A stretch of 42,420 nucleotides of DNA from NCBI RefSeq assembly GCF_001440395.1, contig NZ_LLXZ01000219.1, positions 502-42,921 on the forward strand, in the 5' to 3' direction. This document shows, piece by piece, positions 23,210-32,840 of the stretch. Both the position numbers and the translations under genes were made by a program. Position 1 is the first letter of the stretch, and every line of letters starts with the position of its first letter. Under the pieces are notes generated by a model. That model saw only the letters and a program-made list of their open reading frames with translations. It made no database searches and was not told where the DNA came from. This DNA comes from Bradyrhizobium jicamae (GTDB lineage: Bacteria > Pseudomonadota > Alphaproteobacteria > Rhizobiales > Xanthobacteraceae).

Positions 23210-23821
23210 ATGTCCGTCCGCCGCCTCGCACCGAAGGAATTGCAGCCCGCGAGCTTTGCGTTCTCGGATGAGAACCTCGCCTGGGCCAAGGCGCAGATCA
23301 CCAAATATCCGCCGGGCCGTCAGGCGTCGGCGGTGATCGCGATCCTGTGGCGCGCGCAGGAGCAGCATGAGGGCTGGGTTTCGGAAGCCGCGATCCGTGT
23401 GGTCGCCGACATGCTCGATATGCCCTACATCCGCGTGCTGGAAGTGGCGACCTTCTACACCATGTTCCAGCTCCAGCCGGTCGGCAAGAAGGCCCATGTG
23501 CAGGTGTGCGGCACCACGCCGTGCCGGCTGCGCGGCGCCGAGGATATCATCAAGGTGTGCCAGAGCCGCATTCACCACGATCCCTTCCATCTGTCGAAGG
23601 ACGGCAATTTCAGCTGGGAGGAGGTCGAGTGCCTCGGTGCCTGCGTGAACGCACCGATGGTTCAGATCTGGAAGGACACCTACGAGGACCTGACCAAGGA
23701 AACCTTCGGCAAGGTGCTGGACGGCTTTGCGTCGGGCAATCCACCGAAGCCGGGACCGCAGATCGACCGTCAGTTCTCGGCGCCGGCAGGCGGGCCGACG
23801 ACGCTGAAGGAATCCACATGA
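23210..23821 (+). CDS. nuoE: NADH-quinone oxidoreductase subunit E
   Basis: NuoE is the 24-kDa thioredoxin-like subunit of the NADH dehydrogenase module and carries [2Fe-2S] cluster N1a. The 203-residue protein shows the ligand pairs Cys100/Cys105 (VCGTTPCRLRG) and Cys141/Cys145 (ECLGACVNAPM). The EVATFYTMFQLQPVGK segment is typical of the family. A proline-rich C-terminal tail of about 25 residues extends beyond the core. Its stop overlaps the ATG of the next small gene (ATGA). Confidence 0.97.
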   Translation: MSVRRLAPKELQPASFAFSDENLAWAKAQITKYPPGRQASAVIAILWRAQEQHEGWVSEAAIRVVADMLDMPYIRVLEVATFYTMFQLQPVGKKAHVQVCGTTPCRLRGAEDIIKVCQSRIHHDPFHLSKDGNFSWEEVECLGACVNAPMVQIWKDTYEDLTKETFGKVLDGFASGNPPKPGPQIDRQFSAPAGGPTTLKEST

Positions 23822-24033
23822 TGCGTAACGACACTTTGCCCGTGAGCGGGCCGGGGAAGGGCAGCACGATGAAGAACTGGCGCTATATCGGCATGCACGC
23901 CGTCGCGGCAGCGACATTCATCTTTCTGCTGCAGCGTTACGGGCTGAACAACACGCTCGAATCCAGCCTGTTGTGGGCGCTGACCTTCGGCGGATGCGCC
24001 GCGGGGCTCGCCTACGCGCAGTCCAAACGTTGA
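23818..24033 (+). CDS. Small two-TM protein between nuoE and nuoF, unknown function
   Basis: The protein is 71 residues from the ATG that overlaps the nuoE stop (ATGA), or 54 residues from the internal ATG at 23869, which has a strong GGGGAAGGG ribosome site seven bases upstream. Both forms contain two hydrophobic helices (about YIGMHAVAAATFIFLLQRYG and LLWALTFGGCAAGLAYA) joined by a short loop, with a basic C-terminal tip (QSKR). No known complex I subunit matches. Its position makes it a candidate small accessory or assembly subunit of complex I, by context only. Confidence 0.75.
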   Translation: MMRNDTLPVSGPGKGSTMKNWRYIGMHAVAAATFIFLLQRYGLNNTLESSLLWALTFGGCAAGLAYAQSKR

Positions 24034-24054
24034 TCCGCTAGGAAGCTTCAAGTC

Positions 24055-25380
<1,326 letters not shown>

Positions 25381-25385
25381 TCGCG

Positions 25386-25874
25386 ATGTCGCAACCGAGC
25401 TTCTGGTGGCAGAGATACGGGACGCTGGCGCAGATGGCGCAGGCGGCAGTGGCGCTGCTCGGCTTTGTTGCGATCCTGTTCCAGATCAACGAAATCCGCA
25501 CTGGCAACCGCGCGTCCAGCGCGCGGCAGGCGTTCCTGGGCTACACCGATCTGGCGTTCAAGAACCCGAAATTCGCGCAGCCGGACTACGAGAAGATCAA
25601 GGCAGCCGGTCGCGACGAGCAGGTGCAGTACGAGAGTTTCGTCACCTACTTCCTCTACGCCTGCGAGGAGGCGATCGGTGCCTTTGCCGGAAAGCGCGAG
25701 TGGCTCGCCTCCTGCGATTACGACCTGAAGCCGCATCTGCCGTTCCTGTGCGAGAAGAACGCGGCGCAGCCGGCTTATCTCGCGACCTATGGCGCCGAGA
25801 CCCAGCAATGGATCAAGACGTCGCTGAAGACCGCCAGCGTTACACCGCCAGACTGCAAGCTGGGAAAGACCTGA
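25386..25874 (+). CDS. Single-TM 162-residue protein between nuoF and nuoG, unknown function
   Basis: A short N-terminus (MSQPSFWWQRYGTL) leads into one hydrophobic helix (about residues 17-36, MAQAAVALLGFVAILFQINE), followed by a soluble domain of about 120 residues rich in aromatic residues (QAFLGYTDLAFKNPKF, YESFVTYFLYACEEAIG) with four Cys (one in YACEE, then ASCDY, FLCEK, PDCKL). I do not recognise the domain. GGAG lies before the ATG at 25386, five nt after nuoF; a GTG at 25377 overlapping the nuoF stop is an alternative. Its stop is 7 nt before nuoG. The spacing implies co-translation with the NADH module; a role in complex I assembly or membrane tethering is an inference. Confidence 0.82.
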   Translation: MSQPSFWWQRYGTLAQMAQAAVALLGFVAILFQINEIRTGNRASSARQAFLGYTDLAFKNPKFAQPDYEKIKAAGRDEQVQYESFVTYFLYACEEAIGAFAGKREWLASCDYDLKPHLPFLCEKNAAQPAYLATYGAETQQWIKTSLKTASVTPPDCKLGKT

Positions 25875-25881
25875 GACCGCA

Positions 25882-27957
25882 ATGACCAAACTCATCATCG
25901 ACGGCAAAGAGATCGATGTACCCGCAGAATTCACGCTGCTGCAGGCGTGCGAGGCCGCGGGCGCCGAAATTCCGCGCTTCTGCTACCACGAGCGGCTGTC
26001 GATCGCCGGCAATTGCCGGATGTGCCTCGTCGAGGTGAAGGGCGGCCCGAAGCCGGTCGCAAGCTGCGCCTGGGGCGTGCGCGACTGCCGGCCGGGTCCG
26101 AAGGGCGAGCCGCCGGAAATCTCGACGCGTTCGCCGATGGTGAAGAAGGCGCGCGAAGGCGTGATGGAATTCCTGCTCATCAACCACCCGCTGGACTGCC
26201 CGATCTGCGACCAGGGCGGCGAGTGCGACCTGCAGGACCAGGCGATGGGCTATGGCGTCGACACCTCGCGCTTCGCCGAGAACAAGCGCGCGGTCGAGGA
26301 CAAGTATCTCGGTGCGCTGGTCAAGACCTCGATGAACCGCTGCATCCAGTGCACGCGTTGCGTCCGCTTCTCCGCCGAAGTCGCCGGCGCGCCGGAAATG
26401 GGCGCCACCGGCCGCGGCGAGGACATGGAGATTACGACCTATCTGGAGCAGGCGCTGACCTCGGAGCTGCAGGGCAATCTCGTCGATATCTGCCCGGTAG
26501 GCGCGCTGACCTCCAAGCCTTACGCGTTCGCCGCGCGTCCGTGGGAGCTCGGCAAGACGCAGTCGGTCGACGTCATGGATGGCGTGGGATCTGCGATCCG
26601 CGTCGACACCCGCGGCCGCGAGGTGATGCGGATCCTGCCGCGCATCAACGAGGCCGTGAACGAGGAGTGGATTTCCGACAAGACCCGTCACGTCGTCGAC
26701 GGCCTGCGCACGCAGCGGCTCGACCGGCCCTATATCCGCGACAACGGCAAGCTCCGCCCCGCGTCGTGGCAGGAAGCGTTCGCGGCTGTTGCGGCCAAGG
26801 TGAAGATGAGCGACGGCAAGCGGATCGGCGCCATTGCCGGCGATCTCGCCGCAGTCGAGGAGATGTTCGCATTCAAGGATCTGCTGGGACGATATGGTTC
26901 GACCAACCTGGCGGTGCAGGGCGGTGATGCCTTCGACCCGGCACTCGGCCGCGCGACTTATATCTTCAATCCTACCATTGCCGGGATCGAACAGGCCGAT
27001 GCGCTGCTGATCATCGGCGCCAACCCGCGCAAGGAAGCCGCCGTCCTCAACGCGCGTATCCGCAAGCGCTGGCGCACCGGCCAGCTCAAGGTCGCGCTGG
27101 TCGGCGCCAAGGCCGATCTCACCTATGATTACGACTATCTCGGCGCGGGCACCGATACGCTTAACGATCTCGCCAGCGGCAAGCACTCCTTCATCGAGGT
27201 ATTGAAGGGCGCCAAGCACCCGATGGTGCTGGTCGGCGCCGGTTCGCTGTCGCGGCATGACGGCGCGGAAGCGCTGGCGCTGGCGGCCAAGGTCGCGACG
27301 GGCGTCGGCGCGCTCAAGGACGATTGGAACGGCTTTGCCGTGCTGCAGGACACCGCCTCGCGCGCGGGCGCGCTCGATATCGGCTTTTCGGCCGGCAAGG
27401 GCGGTCTCAACCTGGCGCAGATGACCACCTTCGGCACCCTCGACGTGCTGTTCCTGCTCGGGGCTGACGAGGTGAAGGTGCCTGATGGCACGTTCGTGGT
27501 GTATATTGGCACCCATGGTGATCACGGCGCGCATCGCGCGGACGTGATCCTGCCGGGCGCGGCCTATACCGAGAAATCCGGCCTCTTCGTCAACACCGAG
27601 GGCAGGGCGCAGATCGCCGCCCGCGCGGCGTTCCCGCCCGGGGAAGCACGCGAGGATTGGGCGATCGCCCGCGCGCTGTCGGACGTGCTGGGCAAGAAGC
27701 TGCCGTATGACTCGCTTCAGGCGTTGCGTCAGGCGCTGTTCAAGGCCGTTCCGCATCTGATGCGGATCGACCAGATCGAGCCCGGCAAGGCCGAGCAGGT
27801 CAAGGCGTTGGCGGGCAAGAGCGGCAAGGTCGACAAGAGCCCGCTGAAATCGTCCGTCGAGGATTTCTACCTGACCAACCCGATCGCACGGGCCTCGGCG
27901 GTGATGGCGGAATGTTCCCGGCTGGCGGCCGGGCGAATGCTGACGGCAGCGGAGTGA
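25882..27957 (+). CDS. nuoG: NADH-quinone oxidoreductase subunit G
   Basis: NuoG is the largest peripheral-arm subunit and carries several iron-sulfur clusters. The 691-residue protein begins with a ferredoxin-like domain binding N1b (Cys34, Cys45, Cys48, Cys62), then the His-Cys3 ligand set for N5 (His102, Cys106, Cys109, Cys115 in HPLDCPICDQGGEC), then N4 ligands in MNRCIQCTRCVRF and DICPVGALTSKPY. The remainder is the molybdopterin-oxidoreductase-like domain without a molybdenum site. Length and layout match the mitochondrial 75-kDa type; I see no obvious extra N7-type cysteine set. Confidence 0.97.
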   Translation: MTKLIIDGKEIDVPAEFTLLQACEAAGAEIPRFCYHERLSIAGNCRMCLVEVKGGPKPVASCAWGVRDCRPGPKGEPPEISTRSPMVKKAREGVMEFLLINHPLDCPICDQGGECDLQDQAMGYGVDTSRFAENKRAVEDKYLGALVKTSMNRCIQCTRCVRFSAEVAGAPEMGATGRGEDMEITTYLEQALTSELQGNLVDICPVGALTSKPYAFAARPWELGKTQSVDVMDGVGSAIRVDTRGREVMRILPRINEAVNEEWISDKTRHVVDGLRTQRLDRPYIRDNGKLRPASWQEAFAAVAAKVKMSDGKRIGAIAGDLAAVEEMFAFKDLLGRYGSTNLAVQGGDAFDPALGRATYIFNPTIAGIEQADALLIIGANPRKEAAVLNARIRKRWRTGQLKVALVGAKADLTYDYDYLGAGTDTLNDLASGKHSFIEVLKGAKHPMVLVGAGSLSRHDGAEALALAAKVATGVGALKDDWNGFAVLQDTASRAGALDIGFSAGKGGLNLAQMTTFGTLDVLFLLGADEVKVPDGTFVVYIGTHGDHGAHRADVILPGAAYTEKSGLFVNTEGRAQIAARAAFPPGEAREDWAIARALSDVLGKKLPYDSLQALRQALFKAVPHLMRIDQIEPGKAEQVKALAGKSGKVDKSPLKSSVEDFYLTNPIARASAVMAECSRLAAGRMLTAAE

Positions 27958-27967
27958 GCGTGATCTG

Positions 27968-29038
27968 ATGGCTGATTTGTTCGCAAGCCCGTTCTGGACC
28001 GGCTTTCTCTGGCCGCTGATCGTCATGGTGGCGCAGAGCCTGCTTCTGCTCGTCGTGCTGCTGGTCGCGATCGCCTACATCCTGCTCGCCGACCGCAAGA
28101 TCTGGGCGGCGGTGCAGATCCGCCGCGGCCCGAACGTGGTCGGCCCCTGGGGTCTTTTGCAATCCTTCGCGGACCTCCTGAAGTTCGTGCTGAAGGAGCC
28201 GATCATTCCGTCCGGCTCCAACAAGGGCGTATTCCTGCTGGCGCCGCTGGTGTCCTGCGTGCTGGCGCTGGCCGCCTGGGCCGTGATCCCGATGGATCTC
28301 GGCTGGGTTATTGCGGACATCAATGTCGGCGTGCTCTACATCTTCGCGATCTCGTCGCTGTCGATCTACGGCATCATCATGGCCGGCTGGTCGTCGAACT
28401 CGAAATACCCGTTCCTGGCGGCGCTGCGCTCGGCGGCGCAGATGGTGTCCTACGAGGTCTCGATCGGCTTCGTCATCATCACCGTGCTGTTGTGCGCCGG
28501 CTCGCTCAACCTGTCGGCGGTGGTGGAAGCACAGAATGCGCGCGGCTTTGCCAGCCTGATCGGGCTGCCGCAGCTCACCATCCTGAACTGGTATGTGTGG
28601 CCGCTGTTCCCGATGTTCGTGGTGTTCTACGTCTCGGCGCTGGCCGAAACCAACCGCCCACCATTCGACCTGGTCGAAGCAGAGTCCGAACTGGTCGCGG
28701 GTTTCATGGTCGAATACGGCTCGACGCCGTATCTGCTGTTCATGCTCGGCGAATATGTCGCGATCACCACGATGTGCGCGTTGGCGACGATCCTGTTCCT
28801 CGGCGGCTGGCTGCCGCCGGTGAACCTGCCGCCCTTCACCTGGATCCCGGGCGTGGTGTGGTTCGCGCTGAAGCTGTTCTTCATGTTCTTCCTGATCGCG
28901 ATGGCGAAGGCGATCGTGCCGCGCTACCGCTACGACCAACTGATGCGGCTGGGCTGGAAGGTGTTCCTGCCGCTGTCGCTGGCGATGGTCGTGATCGTGG
29001 CCGGCGTGCTGCAATTCGCAGGGATCGCGCCGAAATGA
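27968..29038 (+). CDS. nuoH: NADH-quinone oxidoreductase subunit H
   Basis: NuoH is the membrane-arm subunit that contacts the Q module and helps to form the quinone entry tunnel. The 356-residue protein has about eight transmembrane helices and the two family signatures: ADRKIWAAVQIRRGPNVVGP near the N-terminus and ETNRPPFDLVEAESELVAGF in the middle, whose acidic residues line the proton path. It starts 10 nt after nuoG and ends 12 nt before the small two-TM gene. Confidence 0.97.
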   Translation: MADLFASPFWTGFLWPLIVMVAQSLLLLVVLLVAIAYILLADRKIWAAVQIRRGPNVVGPWGLLQSFADLLKFVLKEPIIPSGSNKGVFLLAPLVSCVLALAAWAVIPMDLGWVIADINVGVLYIFAISSLSIYGIIMAGWSSNSKYPFLAALRSAAQMVSYEVSIGFVIITVLLCAGSLNLSAVVEAQNARGFASLIGLPQLTILNWYVWPLFPMFVVFYVSALAETNRPPFDLVEAESELVAGFMVEYGSTPYLLFMLGEYVAITTMCALATILFLGGWLPPVNLPPFTWIPGVVWFALKLFFMFFLIAMAKAIVPRYRYDQLMRLGWKVFLPLSLAMVVIVAGVLQFAGIAPK

Positions 29039-29050
29039 GGATGGAACGCC

Positions 29051-29272
29051 ATGACGCTGTCAATGCCGGGCCTGATCGGTGCCGCCTTGGGATTGGTGAT
29101 ATCGAGCGCGATGTATTTCGTGACGATGTCCATGCTCAAGCGGCCGGCGCCGGATACGACCGCGACTGCGGACGAGCGCGAACGCGCAGCGGCATCGGTT
29201 CGGACGGTCCTGCTTGCGGACATTCCGATCCTGACCGCACTGGGATATTACGCCGGCCAACTTTATGGATGA
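29051..29272 (+). CDS. Small two-TM protein between nuoH and nuoI, unknown function
   Basis: The 73-residue protein has a hydrophobic helix near its start (GLIGAALGLVISSAMYFVTM), a charged Arg/Glu/Asp linker (TATADERERAAASV), and a second moderately hydrophobic segment (VLLADIPILTALGYYAGQLY). GAGGATGGAACGCC precedes the ATG. The reading frame is intact and tightly packed between nuoH (12 nt) and nuoI (31 nt), supporting a real gene. I do not recognise a family; it is not one of the 14 core subunits. An accessory role in the membrane arm is plausible from context only. Confidence 0.75.
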   Translation: MTLSMPGLIGAALGLVISSAMYFVTMSMLKRPAPDTTATADERERAAASVRTVLLADIPILTALGYYAGQLYG

Positions 29273-29303
29273 CAAGGACCGGCGGCAGAAAGAGGACCTG
29301 GGC

Positions 29304-29798
29304 ATGAGTGTCAACGTCAACGCAACGGCCCGTGCGCTTCTCTTGAGCGAATTCGTATCGGCGTTCTTTCTCGCCATGCGCTATTTCTTCAAGCCGAAGC
29401 CGACGCTGAACTATCCGTTCGAGAAGGGACCGATCTCGCCGCGCTTCCGTGGCGAGCACGCGCTGCGCCGCTATCCGAACGGCGAAGAGCGCTGCATCGC
29501 CTGCAAGCTGTGCGAGGCGATCTGCCCGGCGCAGGCGATCACGATCGAGGCCGGCCCGCGCCGCAACGACGGCACCCGTCGCACGGTGCGCTACGACATC
29601 GACATGGTGAAGTGCATCTATTGCGGCCTGTGCCAGGAAGCCTGCCCGGTCGACGCCATCGTCGAGGGGCCGAATTTCGAATTCGCGACCGAGACCCGCG
29701 AGGAACTCTACTATGACAAGGCCAAGCTGCTCGCCAATGGCGATCGCTGGGAACGCGAGATTGCGAAAGCGATCGAGCTCGACGCGCCGTACCGGTGA
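29304..29798 (+). CDS. nuoI: NADH-quinone oxidoreductase subunit I
   Basis: NuoI bridges electrons from NuoG to NuoB through two [4Fe-4S] clusters, N6a and N6b. The 164-residue ferredoxin-like protein contains both full binding motifs, CIACKLCEAICP and CIYCGLCQEACP. The amphipathic N-terminus (LLLSEFVSAFFLAMRYFFKP) lies on the membrane arm. ATG 29304 gives the usual alphaproteobacterial length with AGAGGACC upstream; an in-frame ATG at 29265 would overlap the previous gene and is less typical. Confidence 0.97.
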   Translation: MSVNVNATARALLLSEFVSAFFLAMRYFFKPKPTLNYPFEKGPISPRFRGEHALRRYPNGEERCIACKLCEAICPAQAITIEAGPRRNDGTRRTVRYDIDMVKCIYCGLCQEACPVDAIVEGPNFEFATETREELYYDKAKLLANGDRWEREIAKAIELDAPYR

Positions 29799-29807
29799 GG
29801 TGAGGGC

Positions 29808-30446
29808 ATGATCCTTCCTGCTCTCTTCTTCTATCTCTTCGCAGGCGTCTGCGTGGCCTCGGCGGTCATGGTGATTGTCTCGCGCAATCCCGTGCACTCC
29901 GTGCTGTATCTGATCCTGGCCTTCGTCAACGCCTCCGGTCTGTTCGTGCTGATGGGCGCCGAATTCCTCGGCATGATGCTGATCGTGGTCTATGTCGGCG
30001 CGGTGGCCGTGCTGTTCCTGTTCGTGATCATGATGCTCGATGTCGATTTCACCGAGCTGCGCGAGGGCTTTATCGAATATCTGCCGATTGGCCTCGTGAT
30101 CGGCGGCATCTTCCTCGCAGAGCTGCTGCTGGTCGCGGGCGGGTGGGTCATGAAGCCCGATACCGCCAAGCAGATCACGGCGGCGATCCCGACGAATGTC
30201 AGCAACACCGAGGCGCTCGGGCTGGTGCTCTATACGAAGTACATCCATTACTTCCAGATCGCCGGCATGGTGCTGCTGGTCGCCATGATCGGCGCCATCG
30301 TGCTGACGCTGCGCCACAAGGCCAAGGTCAAGCGGCAGGACATCAACGTGCAGAACGCACGCACGCCGGAGCTGGCGATGGCCGTGCGCAAGGTTGCGTC
30401 GGGGCAGGGGCTGCAGGATGCGGACGCGGCGGAGTGGGTGAAATGA
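29808..30446 (+). CDS. nuoJ: NADH-quinone oxidoreductase subunit J
   Basis: NuoJ is a membrane-arm subunit near the Q-module junction. The 212-residue protein has five hydrophobic segments and the conserved helix-3 region LGMMLIVVYVGAVAVLFLFVIMML, whose glycine-rich turn forms the pi-bulge involved in coupling. The C-terminal tail is hydrophilic (KVKRQDINVQNARTPELAMA). It overlaps nuoK by 4 nt (ATGA). Confidence 0.96.
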   Translation: MILPALFFYLFAGVCVASAVMVIVSRNPVHSVLYLILAFVNASGLFVLMGAEFLGMMLIVVYVGAVAVLFLFVIMMLDVDFTELREGFIEYLPIGLVIGGIFLAELLLVAGGWVMKPDTAKQITAAIPTNVSNTEALGLVLYTKYIHYFQIAGMVLLVAMIGAIVLTLRHKAKVKRQDINVQNARTPELAMAVRKVASGQGLQDADAAEWVK

Positions 30447-30751
30447 CGATCGGTCTGGGACACTATCTCGCGGTCGCCGCCATCCTGTTCACGATCGGGA
30501 TCCTCGGCATCTTCCTGAACCGCAAGAACATCATCGTCATCCTGATGTCGATCGAGCTGATCCTGCTCGCCGTCAACATCAACCTGGTGGCGTTCTCGAC
30601 CTTCCTCGGCGACATCGTCGGGCAGGTGTTCGCGCTCTTGGTGCTGACGGTGGCGGCTGCGGAGGCCGCGATCGGTTTGGCTGTGCTGGTGGTGTATTTC
30701 CGCAACCGCGGTTCGATCGCGGTTGAAGACGTCAATCTGATGAAGGGCTAG
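30443..30751 (+). CDS. nuoK: NADH-quinone oxidoreductase subunit K
   Basis: NuoK is a three-helix membrane subunit related to MrpC. The 102-residue protein shows LNRKNIIVILMSIELILLAVN, with the buried Glu of helix 2, and a second Glu in helix 3 (AAAEAAIGLAVLV), both on the proton pathway in the family. It overlaps nuoJ by 4 nt and is followed by nuoL after 7 nt. Confidence 0.97.
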   Translation: MTIGLGHYLAVAAILFTIGILGIFLNRKNIIVILMSIELILLAVNINLVAFSTFLGDIVGQVFALLVLTVAAAEAAIGLAVLVVYFRNRGSIAVEDVNLMKG

Positions 30752-30758
30752 CTCAGCT

Positions 30759-32840
30759 ATGGTTCAGGCAATCGTCTTTCTGCCGCTGCTGGGCGCCATT
30801 CTGGCCGGCCTGATCGCACTGTTCGGGGCGCATGCGCGCAACCCGAGCGGCGACGAGGTCGAGCATCATGACCACGGGCATCACGATCATGGCGATCACG
30901 CGCATGCGTCGGCCGCCCATGACGACCATGGCCATGGCGACCACGGCCACGACGACCACCACGTCTCGGAGCCGCCGGCGCAGGGCTCGCGCGCGGCCGA
31001 GCTGATCACCACCGGCCTGTTGATGATCTCGGCGCTGCTGTCCTGGATCGTGCTGGTCGATGTCGGCTTCCAGCACCATGACTACAGGATCGCGCTGTTC
31101 CCGTGGATCAATTCCGGCGACCTGCAGGTGTCGTGGGCGCTGCGCGTCGATACGCTGACTGCCGTGATGCTGGTGGTGGTCAACACCGTCTCCTCGCTCG
31201 TGCACCTCTATTCCATCGGCTACATGGACGAGGACCCGCATCGGCCGCGCTTCTTCGGCTATCTCTCGCTGTTCACCTTCGCGATGCTGATGCTGGTGAC
31301 CGCGGACAATCTGGTCCAGTTGTTCTTCGGCTGGGAAGGCGTCGGTCTCGCGAGCTATCTGCTGATCGGTTTCTGGTACCAGAAGCCGTCGGCGAACGCG
31401 GCAGCGATCAAGGCCTTCGTGGTCAACCGCGTCGGCGACTTCGGCTTCGCGCTCGGTATCTTCGCGGTGTACATGCTGCTCAAGACCACCGATTTCGAGA
31501 CCATTTTTGCCGGCGCGCAGGGGCTGACGGGCAAGACCATCAACTTCTTCGGCTGGAACGCCGATGCGCTGACCCTGATCTGCCTGTTGCTGTTCATGGG
31601 CGCGATGGGCAAGTCGGCCCAGTTCCTGCTGCACACCTGGTTGCCGGACGCGATGGAAGGCCCGACGCCGGTCTCGGCGCTCATCCACGCCGCGACCATG
31701 GTCACCGCCGGCGTGTTCATGGTGGCGCGGCTGTCGCCGCTGTTTGAGCTCGCGCCCAACGCGCAGGCCGTCGTGATGTTCTTTGGCGCCACCACCGCGT
31801 TCTTTGCGGCAACCGTCGGCCTCGTGCAGAACGACATCAAGCGCATCGTCGCCTATTCGACCTGTTCGCAGCTCGGCTACATGTTCGTGGCGATGGGGGC
31901 GGGGGCCTATTCGGTCGGCATATTCCACCTGTTCACGCATGCCTTCTTCAAGGCGCTGCTGTTCCTGGGGTCCGGCTCGGTGATCTACGCGATGCATCAC
32001 GAGCAGGACATCCGCAACATGGGCGGGCTGTGGCGCAAGATCCCTTATACCTATGCGGTGATGGTGATCGGTACGCTTGCGTTGACCGGTTTCCCGCTGA
32101 CTGCGGGCTATTTCTCCAAGGACGCGATCATCGAGTCGGCCTATGTCGCGCACAATCCGTTCGCGTATTACGGCTTCGCGATGACGGTGGCCGCGGCCGG
32201 CCTGACCTCGTTCTATTCGTGGCGCCTGATCTTCAAGACGTTCCACGGCGAACCGCATGATCAGCATCATTACGAGGCCGCCCACGAAGCGCCGCTGTGG
32301 ATACTGATCCCGATCGGCATCCTCGCCGCCGGATCGATTCTGGCCGGCTACCCGTTCAAGGAAGTGTTCGCAGGTCACGGCGTGGAAGAGTTCTTCCGCG
32401 AGTCGCTGAAGATGCACCCGCACATCATCGACGAGATGCACCACATTCCGAAGACCATCGCCTGGCTGCCGACCGTCATGATGGCGATTGGCCTTTATAT
32501 CTCCTACGTCTTCTACATCCGCCGTCCCTACATTCCGGTCCAGCTCGCCCGCGAGCACCCGATGCTGTACCAGTTCCTGCTCAACAAATGGTACTTCGAC
32601 GAGCTCTATGATCTCATCTTCGTCCGCCCGACGAAGTGGCTCGGCCGCTTCCTGTGGAAGAAGGGCGACGGCTTCGTCATCGACGGCTTCGGCCCGGATG
32701 GCGTCTCGGCGCGCGTGCTCGACGTCACCCGCAACGTGGTGAAGATCCAGACCGGCTATCTCTATCACTATGCCTTCGCGATGCTGATCGGCGTCGCCGG
32801 GCTGATCACCTGGTTCATGTTCGGCTTGGGAGGCCAGTAA
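30759..32840 (+). CDS. nuoL: NADH-quinone oxidoreductase subunit L, with His-rich insertion
   Basis: NuoL is the distal antiporter-like proton-pumping subunit with the long lateral helix. The 693-residue protein carries the family motifs FFGWEGVGLASYLLIGFWY, HTWLPDAMEGPTPVSALIHA and KRIVAYSTCSQLGYM. Unusually, the loop after the first helix (about residues 31-70) is dominated by His, Asp and Gly, with 15 His between residues 36 and 68. This is absent from standard NuoL and may bind metal or be only a flexible linker; see findings. A second, weaker His cluster follows GEPHDQHHYEAAHE. It starts 7 nt after nuoK and overlaps nuoM by 1 nt. Confidence 0.97.
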   Translation: MVQAIVFLPLLGAILAGLIALFGAHARNPSGDEVEHHDHGHHDHGDHAHASAAHDDHGHGDHGHDDHHVSEPPAQGSRAAELITTGLLMISALLSWIVLVDVGFQHHDYRIALFPWINSGDLQVSWALRVDTLTAVMLVVVNTVSSLVHLYSIGYMDEDPHRPRFFGYLSLFTFAMLMLVTADNLVQLFFGWEGVGLASYLLIGFWYQKPSANAAAIKAFVVNRVGDFGFALGIFAVYMLLKTTDFETIFAGAQGLTGKTINFFGWNADALTLICLLLFMGAMGKSAQFLLHTWLPDAMEGPTPVSALIHAATMVTAGVFMVARLSPLFELAPNAQAVVMFFGATTAFFAATVGLVQNDIKRIVAYSTCSQLGYMFVAMGAGAYSVGIFHLFTHAFFKALLFLGSGSVIYAMHHEQDIRNMGGLWRKIPYTYAVMVIGTLALTGFPLTAGYFSKDAIIESAYVAHNPFAYYGFAMTVAAAGLTSFYSWRLIFKTFHGEPHDQHHYEAAHEAPLWILIPIGILAAGSILAGYPFKEVFAGHGVEEFFRESLKMHPHIIDEMHHIPKTIAWLPTVMMAIGLYISYVFYIRRPYIPVQLAREHPMLYQFLLNKWYFDELYDLIFVRPTKWLGRFLWKKGDGFVIDGFGPDGVSARVLDVTRNVVKIQTGYLYHYAFAMLIGVAGLITWFMFGLGGQ

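Noticed and set aside
25840..28026. 728-codon minus-strand open frame opposite nuoG
   Set aside because: It is a GC-rich shadow of nuoG; the antisense translation is Arg/Ala/His-rich with no family features, and nuoG is complete.
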